From the NCBI RefSeq assembly GCF_000520975.1, contig NZ_JACB01000017.1:90284-154283 (forward strand): a stretch of 64,000 nucleotides of DNA. The letters run 5' to 3'. Source of the stretch: Aquimarina megaterium XH134 (GTDB lineage Bacteria; Bacteroidota; Bacteroidia; Flavobacteriales; Flavobacteriaceae). A model generated the notes under the pieces. It was not told the origin of the DNA, did no database searches, and worked only from the letters and a program-made list of their open reading frames with translations. Positions within the stretch are counted from its first letter, which is position 1; the number at the start of each line of letters is the position of its first letter. Below are positions 53,758 to 61,436 of this stretch, piece after piece. The position numbers and the translations under genes were made by a program.

Positions 53758-54753
53758 TTACTCGAATTTTATTGTTTTTATAATTGCTTCGAGCTCAAAC
53801 ATATTATCTCTTTTACTAACCGAAGGAGCAAATACAAAACCTTCTAATACCATTAATCTATTATTAGCAATGTCTTCTATAGCATAATTAACAAATGGAC
53901 CTGCCATAAAGCGATCTTTGATCTCCCAGGTTCCTTTGGTCTCGAAAGTAAATCTATTATCTAACTCAATTTCGTAAAGATAAGGTGCATATGCCTCTTC
54001 TGTAATAAAATGACCAACTTCTGGAGTAGGAATTTTTACTGTTCCTATAGAATCTCTCATTTTTATGATACTAGAAACTGTATTAGAATCTTTGGTTACC
54101 GTTCCTAATGGTAATTCATAGATCATAAGATTCATACTACCATGCTTAATATTTTTACGTATCCAAAAAAACTTGTCTTCTTCAATGGCAATACGATATG
54201 CAGAAGGAATATTTAAAGTGATTCCTAATTTTTCCTGTAGCTGTGGAATTCTCTCTAAGGACTTTTTGATAATAGCTTGTTTCTCTTTAGTTTCTAAAGA
54301 CTTATATTTTGAAACGATCATTTCATGTTTCTCCTGAATCAAAGTGGTAATATCATCATCGGTAGCTCCAGAAATTACAGCACCGATTTGAGGATTAGAA
54401 AATTTATTTTTTAATAATCCATATTTATTTTCTCCTCCATCTTCTTTTTTGATCCACAGAAAAATACGACTCTGTTTTGTAAGTCCGGTAAAGGCTTCCA
54501 TTGGTATTTGTCGCAATGTAAATAATGGTTCTTCTTGAGGTAGACCCGGTACTTCGGCTCCAAAATATTTTCTTATAGTATCACCAACACTACTGTTCCA
54601 TAGCTCATTATCTACAACCACAGAAAGGTGATTTATTCTTCCATTAGAGTGTGCCATAGACTCCTGACTCTTCTGGCTTTTTTCTTTTTTAACCTCTTCT
54701 GTACAACTAAAAATACAAAGCAGGCAAACAATTGCGAGGGATAATTTTCTCAT
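53758..54753 (-). CDS. DUF4837 family lipoprotein
   Basis: A 331-residue protein with a lipoprotein signal (SLAIVCLLCIFSC, lipidated Cys17 in the box FSC-TEE). The mature part NHLSVVVDNELWNSSVGDTI is the typical start of the DUF4837 domain, which fills the rest of the protein. It should sit in the periplasm or on the outer membrane. Function is unknown. It is 21 bases downstream of the LysM transglycosylase and probably in one transcript with it, hinting at an envelope-related role. Confidence 0.88.
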   Translation of the reverse strand: MRKLSLAIVCLLCIFSCTEEVKKEKSQKSQESMAHSNGRINHLSVVVDNELWNSSVGDTIRKYFGAEVPGLPQEEPLFTLRQIPMEAFTGLTKQSRIFLWIKKEDGGENKYGLLKNKFSNPQIGAVISGATDDDITTLIQEKHEMIVSKYKSLETKEKQAIIKKSLERIPQLQEKLGITLNIPSAYRIAIEEDKFFWIRKNIKHGSMNLMIYELPLGTVTKDSNTVSSIIKMRDSIGTVKIPTPEVGHFITEEAYAPYLYEIELDNRFTFETKGTWEIKDRFMAGPFVNYAIEDIANNRLMVLEGFVFAPSVSKRDNMFELEAIIKTIKFE

Positions 54754-54774
54754 AAGATAGATAATAGTTAGCGG

Positions 54775-56403
54775 TTATGATTTTGAAAGTTTCAGTGTCA
54801 TACCTGGTTTTATACCACTACCACTAATATCGTTCCAATTTTTAAGATTTTCGACAGATACTCCTTTAAATTTTTGAGAAATACTCCATAAAGTGTCTCC
54901 CGTCTTAACAGTATATACCTCTGAGCTATTAGCTGCAACCTTAGTTAAAGTTTTTTTTGTTGTAGTTTTTCTAGATTTACTTACTACTGGCCTACGAGGG
55001 TAAATGGTAAGACGTTGACCAATTCTAAGATTATTACTTCGTAAACCATTCCATTTTTTAATTTGACTTACTCTAACGCCATAGCGTCTCGCAATTTTTC
55101 CCAAATAGTCGCCGCTACGTACTCGATATCGAATCCGATCATTTGCCTCAAAGTATTTAGGTAATGGTTTTTCGCGCTTATCAAATTCTGCCTTTGCCAA
55201 TGTATAGATTTGATCTTCATTAGTAACAAAAGGACCAATCTTATCCAGTGGTAATCGCAATACATAATCTTCATCTTTGATATATGGAATGATATCTAAT
55301 TTATAGGAAGGGTTTAGAAATTGTAATTCTTCGATATCAATATTTATATATTCTGAAACCTGATCTAATGTGATCATTTGCTTTACTCGAATGGTGTCGG
55401 TTTCAAAATAGGCAAACTCTGGTTTTCTAGGTTTGAAACCATGTTTGTCTGCATACTCAAAAATGTACATTGTTGCCAAAAAAGCAGGTAAATATCCCGC
55501 AGTTTCTCTAGGAAGATTATGTCTGATATTCCAATAGTTTGTATATCCTCCACTACGACGAATGGCCTTGGTTACATTACCGGGCCCCGAATTATATGAA
55601 GCCAAAGCAAGATCCCAATCTCCAAATACTTTATACAAATTAGAAAGATATTTGCAAGCAGCTTTGGTAGACATTATCGGATCCATACGCTCATCTACGT
55701 ATGAACTTACTTCTAAACCAAACATTTTACCGGTACCAAACATAAATTGCCACAATCCTGTAGCTCCAACTCTGGACTTTGCTCTAGGTTTTAAAGCAGA
55801 CTCTACAATAGCAAGGTATTTTATTTCTAACGGAATGTTCTGATTGTCTAACTCCTGCTCAAAAAGTGGAAAATAAAATTCGCTTAGTGCCATTAAGCGT
55901 TCTAAATGTTTGTGTCTGTTTTTTAAATATCTCTTGATCACGCTCTCTAATGAAGGATTGTACTCTACATTAAAAGGTGTACGTGCATTTAGTTCTGCCA
56001 ATCTTGCTTTTAACGTATCGGTAGGAAGATCAACATATTCTACTGGTTCATATTTCAGTTCGGTAACTGATTTGTAAATGGTATCAAAAAGGCTAGAGTT
56101 ATATAATTCTTGTTTCCAGATAGAGTCTAACTGTGACATCTTAGGATGGTCATTTGCTACGTAAATCACACTATCTTTTACACTTGTCGATGTAATGGTA
56201 GTTGTCTGTAGTTCTCCCGTTGTTTTGATTACTTGAGTTGTATCTACGACTCGAACTGTATCTTGTTTTAAATCCTGAGTCTTATCAAGTACAATCTCCT
56301 TGGTATTTGGAGGAGTTGATTGTTTCTCTGATGATGTTTCTTGTCCCATTAACGAAACCGAAACTAATAGAAAAGAAAGAAATAATGTGCAATAGTTATT
56401 CAT
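54775..56403 (-). CDS. mltD: MltD-type lytic transglycosylase with two LysM domains
   Basis: A 542-residue exported protein: signal peptide (FLSFLLVSVSLMGQ), a Thr/Val/Asp-rich linker, an SLT domain (about 185 to 310) with the catalytic Glu in AIVESALKP and GATGLWQFM and ALASYNSGPGNV motifs, then two LysM peptidoglycan-binding domains (about 420 to 465, RYRVRSGDYLGKIARRYGV; about 497 to 541, VYTVKTGDTLWSISQKF). It cleaves peptidoglycan glycan strands with anhydro-ring formation. The two LysM copies are joined by a Lys/Thr-rich spacer. Confidence 0.93.
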   Translation of the reverse strand: MNNYCTLFLSFLLVSVSLMGQETSSEKQSTPPNTKEIVLDKTQDLKQDTVRVVDTTQVIKTTGELQTTTITSTSVKDSVIYVANDHPKMSQLDSIWKQELYNSSLFDTIYKSVTELKYEPVEYVDLPTDTLKARLAELNARTPFNVEYNPSLESVIKRYLKNRHKHLERLMALSEFYFPLFEQELDNQNIPLEIKYLAIVESALKPRAKSRVGATGLWQFMFGTGKMFGLEVSSYVDERMDPIMSTKAACKYLSNLYKVFGDWDLALASYNSGPGNVTKAIRRSGGYTNYWNIRHNLPRETAGYLPAFLATMYIFEYADKHGFKPRKPEFAYFETDTIRVKQMITLDQVSEYINIDIEELQFLNPSYKLDIIPYIKDEDYVLRLPLDKIGPFVTNEDQIYTLAKAEFDKREKPLPKYFEANDRIRYRVRSGDYLGKIARRYGVRVSQIKKWNGLRSNNLRIGQRLTIYPRRPVVSKSRKTTTKKTLTKVAANSSEVYTVKTGDTLWSISQKFKGVSVENLKNWNDISGSGIKPGMTLKLSKS

Positions 56404-56540
56404 CTTACAAATGCATTTGCTTTTAGTTCAACGGAAAATTGGGGCTATTTGTATTGTTTTTAACATGTTATCAACAATACAGCAGCGAAAATCGCACTTT
56501 TTTTTCTAAACTGCAAAAAATCAAAGCGTTAAAAACATTA

Positions 56541-56567
56541 AAAAAACGGTTAAAACGCCCGTTTTTT
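56541..56567 (-). terminator. Rho-independent terminator of pgk
   Basis: AAAAAACGG (56541-56549) pairs with CCGTTTTTT (56559-56567) around a nine-base loop. Read on the minus strand it ends in a T run, about 45 bases after the pgk stop at 56612 and before the transglycosylase start. Confidence 0.78.
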
Positions 56568-56611
56568 CATAATTTTTATAAAAAATAAGTGTTTTCTTAC
56601 AAAATTACACG

Positions 56612-57802
56612 CTACTTATTCTCTATTGCAGCTATTCCTGGTAGTGTTTTACCTTCTAAGCTTTCTAGCATAGCTCCTCCTCCTGTAGAAACATAACTTA
56701 CTTTAGTGCCAAAACCAAATTGTTTTACTGCTGCTACAGAATCTCCTCCTCCTACAAGAGAGAATGCTCCATTTGCTGTAGCTTCTGCTATAGAGTGTCC
56801 TAATGCTATAGTTCCTTTAGCAAAATTTTCCATTTCAAAAACACCCAATGGTCCATTCCATAATATGGTTTTCGATTTCAAAATTACATCATGAAAAACT
56901 TTCATTGTCTCGGGCCCTACATCAAGTCCTTGCCAACCATCAGGAATCGTATTAACAGCAACAACCTTAGTGTTTGCATTATTATCAAATGCATCTGCTC
57001 CCAATACATCAACAGGAAGGTGAATTTCTACTCCTTTTTCTTTAGCTTTTCTTAAAATCTCTAATGCCAGCTCTTGTTTATCATCTTCACAAATAGAATC
57101 CCCTATTTGGCCTCCGAGAGCTTTAATAAAAGTATAAGTCATTCCTCCCCCAATAATCAAGTGATCTATTTTATCTAGAATATTCTCGATTATCGTAATT
57201 TTTGAAGATACTTTTGATCCTCCCAGAACAGCAGTCACTGGCTTCTCTCCACTTCTTAATACTTTATCAATACTTTCTATTTCTTTTGCTAATAAATTAC
57301 CAAAACATTTTCGTTCAGGAAAAAATTGTGCTATAATAGTAGTAGAAGCATGTGCTCTGTGAGCTGTACCAAATGCATCATTTATATAGATATCTCCCAG
57401 TTTTGATAATTGTTCTGCAAAACCAGTATCTCCGCTTGTTTCATTAGGATGAAATCTTAGGTTTTCTAATAATAAAACTTCACCAGAGTTTAAGGCTGCA
57501 ACAGCATCTTCTGCCTCCTGACCAACACAGTTAGCTACATATTTTACCTGAACTCCAAGAATATCTGCAACTTTTTCTACGATATGCCTTAATGAAAATT
57601 CATCCTGAACACCTTTTGGCCTACCCAAATGAGACATTAAGATCGCACTCCCTCCATCTTCCAAAACCTTAATTATTGTGGGTTTTGCAGCCTGAATCCT
57701 AGTGTCATCTGTTACTTCAAAATTTTCATTTAAAGGAACATTAAAATCTACTCGAATTAATGCTTTTTTATTTTCAAAATTAAAATCGTCAATTGTCTTC
57801 AT
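56612..57802 (-). CDS. pgk: Phosphoglycerate kinase
   Basis: I set the start at the ATG at 57802 ([23 protein letters not shown]), because the 36 codons upstream in frame have no similarity to PGK. About 396 residues, the family norm. RVDFNVPL and [10 protein letters not shown] form the triose-phosphate site, [11 protein letters not shown] follows, [11 protein letters not shown] and [14 protein letters not shown] lie in the hinge/nucleotide half, and WNGPLGVFE and [10 protein letters not shown] bind nucleotide phosphates. It makes ATP in glycolysis. A single gene with its own terminator. Confidence 0.96.
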   Translation of the reverse strand: MKTIDDFNFENKKALIRVDFNVPLNENFEVTDDTRIQAAKPTIIKVLEDGGSAILMSHLGRPKGVQDEFSLRHIVEKVADILGVQVKYVANCVGQEAEDAVAALNSGEVLLLENLRFHPNETSGDTGFAEQLSKLGDIYINDAFGTAHRAHASTTIIAQFFPERKCFGNLLAKEIESIDKVLRSGEKPVTAVLGGSKVSSKITIIENILDKIDHLIIGGGMTYTFIKALGGQIGDSICEDDKQELALEILRKAKEKGVEIHLPVDVLGADAFDNNANTKVVAVNTIPDGWQGLDVGPETMKVFHDVILKSKTILWNGPLGVFEMENFAKGTIALGHSIAEATANGAFSLVGGGDSVAAVKQFGFGTKVSYVSTGGGAMLESLEGKTLPGIAAIENK

Positions 57803-58175
57803 GATACTGAATTGGTTTTTCGCAAACGAAAATAATTCTATTTCATTAAAAACATCAAAATCTGATAGAAAAATTGCTCGAAACCAGAGGTAATTTTTCA
57901 CTTTTATCAAATTTTTATAAAAACCCTTTTTTCAATAAAAGAATCATAGTTAAATAATCGTATTACTATCAAACCAAAAAAGTTGTCATCTTGATATTTA
58001 TTTTAAAATCGAGTACTCTATCCTATTTTCATACTTACCATTTAGATACCTTAGAATAAGATAAGTCTTCGAAGCTATTAACGTCATGTTTGCATTGGTA
58101 AAATATCTACACAGGATTTTATGTTAAAAATTATTTTTATATTGTATTTACAAAACACTAAACAACTATCTAATT
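57803..58175. other. Divergent intergenic region between pgk and a small membrane protein gene
   Basis: About 370 bases. The pgk-proximal part holds CAAACGAA (57823-57830), a one-mismatch -7 box for pgk. No exact -7 box for the small gene was found. No other open frame, RNA gene or repeat that I can support. Confidence 0.45.
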
Positions 58176-58352
58176 ATGAGTAATTTATCTGCACGCACAC
58201 CAAAAAAAATTACAGTAATCATAAGTATTGTACTTGTTCTTTTAGGCCTTCTAGGTTCACATATTCACCCTGTTCTGGCAGCAAATAGTAATTGGCTTGT
58301 ACTAGCAGGATATGTACTTCTGCTACTGGGAGTTTATCTAAAAGGGTTATAA
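58176..58352 (+). CDS. Small two-helix membrane protein, 58 residues
   Basis: ATG at 58176 to TAA at 58352, 58 residues. Layout: a short polar, basic N-terminus (MSNLSARTPKK), a first hydrophobic helix (about 12 to 28), a short turn with HIHPVLAANSNW, and a second hydrophobic helix (about 41 to 54) ending LKGL. The clean two-helix plan and positive-inside start support a real small inner-membrane protein. Similar small proteins are common in Flavobacteria, without known function. It stands alone between pgk and holB. Confidence 0.72.
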   Translation: MSNLSARTPKKITVIISIVLVLLGLLGSHIHPVLAANSNWLVLAGYVLLLLGVYLKGL

Positions 58353-58579
58353 CTTCCTAATTTTCTGTGAAGGTCAACACTAATTTATTTTGTGTTTAGC
58401 TCTGGTATTTATAGAAAGGATTTTCTAGAGAGAGATAATAAGTAATACTTGTTATGAGTGCACATCCTGAGGTTAAATAAATACCACATGTTTTAATTAC
58501 TGTATTGGTAATTTATGGATTCTTCAATTTTTATGAGGTTTTATATCTTATAGATCTGCTTTCTTTTTTAGGTATCTCT

Positions 58580-58587
58580 TATATTTG
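58580..58587 (+). promoter_or_regulatory. Candidate -7 box immediately upstream of holB
   Basis: TATATTTG matches TAnnTTTG and ends only three bases before the ATG at 58591. If used, transcription would begin at or next to the start codon, giving a leaderless message. A CTG at 58556-58558 is the nearest thing to a -33 element. Confidence 0.35.
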
Positions 58588-58590
58588 CCC

Positions 58591-59745
58591 ATGCTTTTCT
58601 CAGAAATATTAGGTTTAAAACATATCAAAAGCTATTTGACCACCAGTGCTGATCGTCAAAGAATACCTCATGCGCAGCTTTTTGTTGGCCCAAATGGTAG
58701 TGGGACTTTACCTATGGCTATTGCCTATGCACAATACGTTTTGTGCCAAAATCAAAATGGGGAAAATACAAATGGTCTTGAGTCATGTAATGTAAAATTT
58801 GATCATCTGGCGCATCCTGATTTGCATTTTGTATATCCTGTTGCTGTAAACGATAAGGTAAAAAAACATCCCACATCTGATCAATTTGCAGAGGAGTGGA
58901 GGCATTTTGTAAATGAAAATCCTTATGGAAGTATTTTTGACTGGTATCTTTCTCTTGGAATTGAAAAAAAACAAGGTCAAATAGGAGTAGATGAAGCTCT
59001 TGAAATCGTTAAAAAGCTTTCACTAAAAAGCTATGAAGGAGGGTATAAAATAATGTTGATCTGGATGGCGGATAAAATGAATATTGCCGCTTCTAATAAG
59101 CTTCTTAAATTAATTGAAGAGCCTCCTGAGAAAACCATATTTATACTTATCACAGAAGATGAGGAGCAGCTTATACAAACCATTAGATCCAGATGCCAGG
59201 TATTACATTTTCCTCCTTTGGGAGAACAGGTAATAAAAGAAGCGCTTCAGAAAAAAGAGAATCTTTCTGATAGCGATGCTTTAAAAATAGCACATCAGGC
59301 TAATGGTGATTATAGTAAAGCTTTACACCTGCTACACCATGATGGTGGTGATGATCAATTTGAAGATTGGTTTATACAATGGGTACGTACAGCATTTAAA
59401 GCCAAAGGGAATAAGTCTGCTGTAAATGACTTAATCACCTGGAGTGAATCTATTGCAGGTACAGGAAGAGAAACACAAAAAAAGTTTCTAAAATATTGCC
59501 TGGATTTTTTCAGACAAGCAATGTTACTTAATTATGGTGCAGAAGATTTGGTCTTTCTAGAACCAAATACAAATGGTTTTAAATTAAAAAACTTTGCTCC
59601 TTTTATACACGGTGGCAATATTATGGATATCTGTAACGAACTTCAAGATGCTGCTTATCATATAGAACGAAATGGTAATGCAAAAATAATCCTTACCGAT
59701 CTCTCGATAAAGCTTACTCGATTATTACATAAAAAAAGTTCATAA
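58591..59745 (+). CDS. holB: DNA polymerase III subunit delta prime
   Basis: About 384 residues from the ATG at 58591 (MLFSEILGLKHIKSYL); a TTG two codons upstream is also open but unlikely. HAQLFVGPNGSGTLPMAIAYA is a degenerate Walker A (Thr replaces the usual Lys), as expected for delta prime, which does not hydrolyse ATP. NIAASNKLLKLIEEPPEKTIF and the SRC motif (RSRCQVLHFPPL) are clamp-loader hallmarks. It is part of the clamp loader in DNA replication. The gene is alone on the plus strand with a candidate promoter right at its start. Confidence 0.92.
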   Translation: MLFSEILGLKHIKSYLTTSADRQRIPHAQLFVGPNGSGTLPMAIAYAQYVLCQNQNGENTNGLESCNVKFDHLAHPDLHFVYPVAVNDKVKKHPTSDQFAEEWRHFVNENPYGSIFDWYLSLGIEKKQGQIGVDEALEIVKKLSLKSYEGGYKIMLIWMADKMNIAASNKLLKLIEEPPEKTIFILITEDEEQLIQTIRSRCQVLHFPPLGEQVIKEALQKKENLSDSDALKIAHQANGDYSKALHLLHHDGGDDQFEDWFIQWVRTAFKAKGNKSAVNDLITWSESIAGTGRETQKKFLKYCLDFFRQAMLLNYGAEDLVFLEPNTNGFKLKNFAPFIHGGNIMDICNELQDAAYHIERNGNAKIILTDLSIKLTRLLHKKSS

Positions 59746-59820
59746 TGTATAGTTTACTGCCTGTTAATACTTAAGGATAGTAAATTAAAAATCAACATTT
59801 TTTAGTCTCAAATCTTATTC

Positions 59821-59828
59821 TATATTTG
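59821..59828 (+). promoter_or_regulatory. Candidate flavobacterial -7 promoter box for the DoxX-like gene
   Basis: TATATTTG, 20 bases before the ATG at 59849, gives a short leader like that of tatA. No clear -33 TTG. Confidence 0.5.
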
Positions 59829-59848
59829 ATACTCTAAACTAATCTCAC

Positions 59849-60247
59849 ATGGATAATTTTATAAATAATATTGTTTCAATAACCATCTTACTATTTCTTC
59901 TCATTACTTTTTTGCAATCAGGGATCGATAAAATAATCGATTGGAAAGGAAACCTTGGTTGGCTAAAAGAACATTTTGCTTCTACTTTTATGGGGAATAT
60001 GGTTCCTCTTCTTTTAACAATTGTTTTAATCATTGAAATGATTACGGCTGTATGTTGCGTTATTGGTATTTATTATCTTATTACAGATGATATTACATGC
60101 TATGCCGTTTTGGCTATGTTTTTAGCCTGTATAACGCTTTTAATGTTGCTTTTTGGGCAAAGAGTAGCAAAAGATTATCAAGGGGCCTTAACAATCACCT
60201 GTTACTTTGTAGTGGCCATCTTTGGGCTATATGTAGTTTCTTTATAA
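59849..60247 (+). CDS. DoxX-like four-helix membrane protein
   Basis: A 132-residue inner-membrane protein with four hydrophobic helices (about 8 to 25, 50 to 72, 82 to 103, 111 to 130). LLFLLITFLQSGIDKIIDWKGN resembles the first helix and loop of DoxX-family proteins. Function is unknown for this branch. It follows holB by about 100 bases but has its own -7 box, and a bidirectional terminator lies downstream. Confidence 0.75.
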   Translation: MDNFINNIVSITILLFLLITFLQSGIDKIIDWKGNLGWLKEHFASTFMGNMVPLLLTIVLIIEMITAVCCVIGIYYLITDDITCYAVLAMFLACITLLMLLFGQRVAKDYQGALTITCYFVVAIFGLYVVSL

Positions 60248-60335
60248 AACATTTTATAGTACTGAAGCGTATTAATTAGTGTTATTTCTATCTAATCGGT
60301 GCTATACAGTTTTAGAAGTAAATAATTAGGCAAAA

Positions 60336-60365
60336 AAAATCCTGCTTTGTTTAAAGCAGGATTTT
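60336..60365. terminator. Bidirectional rho-independent terminator
   Basis: A 13-base perfect stem AAAATCCTGCTTT / AAAGCAGGATTTT (60336-60348 and 60353-60365) with a four-base loop, flanked by A and T runs. It lies between the convergent DoxX-like gene and the PorP/SprF gene and can serve both. Confidence 0.92.
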
Positions 60366-60386
60366 AGAATTTCTTTTAAAATCTTA

Positions 60387-61343
60387 TTAATAGGTACATC
60401 CACATTTACTTTGTCTACAACCAAAATCAAATCCTAGCGTGATCATATGTGATCCTGCTGCTGTGGTCGGTTGTAAAACTTCGTTTACGTTAATCTGATA
60501 TCCATATGCAACATAAAAATTAGCTTTTTTGATCCCCAACATGGGAGATACAGAAAGTGGTTTAAAATCCTGATCAACCAAAGATCGAAGACTAACGCCT
60601 ATCCAATAATAATCTTCACGATGCATTTTACGAACCTTTAGGTTAAGATCTGCTGTAGAACGACCATCACCTGCAAAGTTTTGATACAATACAGAAGGCT
60701 CTACCTCGATATCACTAAACCTATGATAGAATGTATATCCAGTATATAGATAATAGTTCTGTATTTGTGAAGGTTCGGTTGGATTAAAATCATCAATCTC
60801 TTTCTGTAATAAATTCACAGCATTGGCACTCAAAAAGAATCGACCAATACGATATAACAATCCAATATCAAAATTAGAATCATTTACACTTATATCTGCT
60901 AATCCAGGATTAAATGGGTTGTCAGGGTCTCCATTATTAAACCTCGAAGTGTCGATACCAAATTGGGTAAACTTATAGCTAATCCCAAACGATAGGTATT
61001 GATTATTATATTCACTTAGTGTTAAATGGTGTGCAAAAGATAACTGAATCCCTTTTTGAGTGGTAAATCCATTCTGATCATTAAACAGAATTGCACCTAC
61101 ACCCGAACGGTCAGATATTCTACCATCTATTGATAAGGATTGTGTACCTGGAGAATCCTCGATACTTACCCATTGCTCAAAACCCGAAGCTCTGATCTGC
61201 CAACAATCTCCAATACCCGCGTAGGCCGAGGATATCAAATATGGGTTATCTGCAATATATTGGTTTTGTACAGGAGCAAAAAACTCCTGAGCAAAAGTAC
61301 AATAACTTGCAAATAGGCTAAATATGATAATATACTTCTTCAT
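60387..61343 (-). CDS. PorP/SprF family type IX secretion system membrane protein
   Basis: A 318-residue outer-membrane protein with signal peptide (KYIIIFSLFASYCTFAQ) and the family start FFAPVQNQYIADNPYLISSAYAG, then beta-rich repeats ending in ITLGFDFGCRQ. PorP/SprF proteins help secrete and anchor partner proteins that carry a type B (CHU_C) sorting domain. The partner is evident here: the CHU_C protein gene lies about 90 bases upstream on the same strand. A Cys-containing tail (CRQSKCGCTY) is unusual. Confidence 0.93.
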   Translation of the reverse strand: MKKYIIIFSLFASYCTFAQEFFAPVQNQYIADNPYLISSAYAGIGDCWQIRASGFEQWVSIEDSPGTQSLSIDGRISDRSGVGAILFNDQNGFTTQKGIQLSFAHHLTLSEYNNQYLSFGISYKFTQFGIDTSRFNNGDPDNPFNPGLADISVNDSNFDIGLLYRIGRFFLSANAVNLLQKEIDDFNPTEPSQIQNYYLYTGYTFYHRFSDIEVEPSVLYQNFAGDGRSTADLNLKVRKMHREDYYWIGVSLRSLVDQDFKPLSVSPMLGIKKANFYVAYGYQINVNEVLQPTTAAGSHMITLGFDFGCRQSKCGCTY

Positions 61344-61436
61344 CTAATATTAAAAATTACAGATCATTAACTTTTCTCTTTCTATACCATCTGGCTTTTT
61401 ACCATATAGTCTTATAACTTACTAAGGCTCTATATA

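Noticed and set aside
57803..57910. 36-residue N-terminal extension of phosphoglycerate kinase
   Set aside because: The extension has no PGK similarity and the ATG at 57802 gives the canonical start and length.
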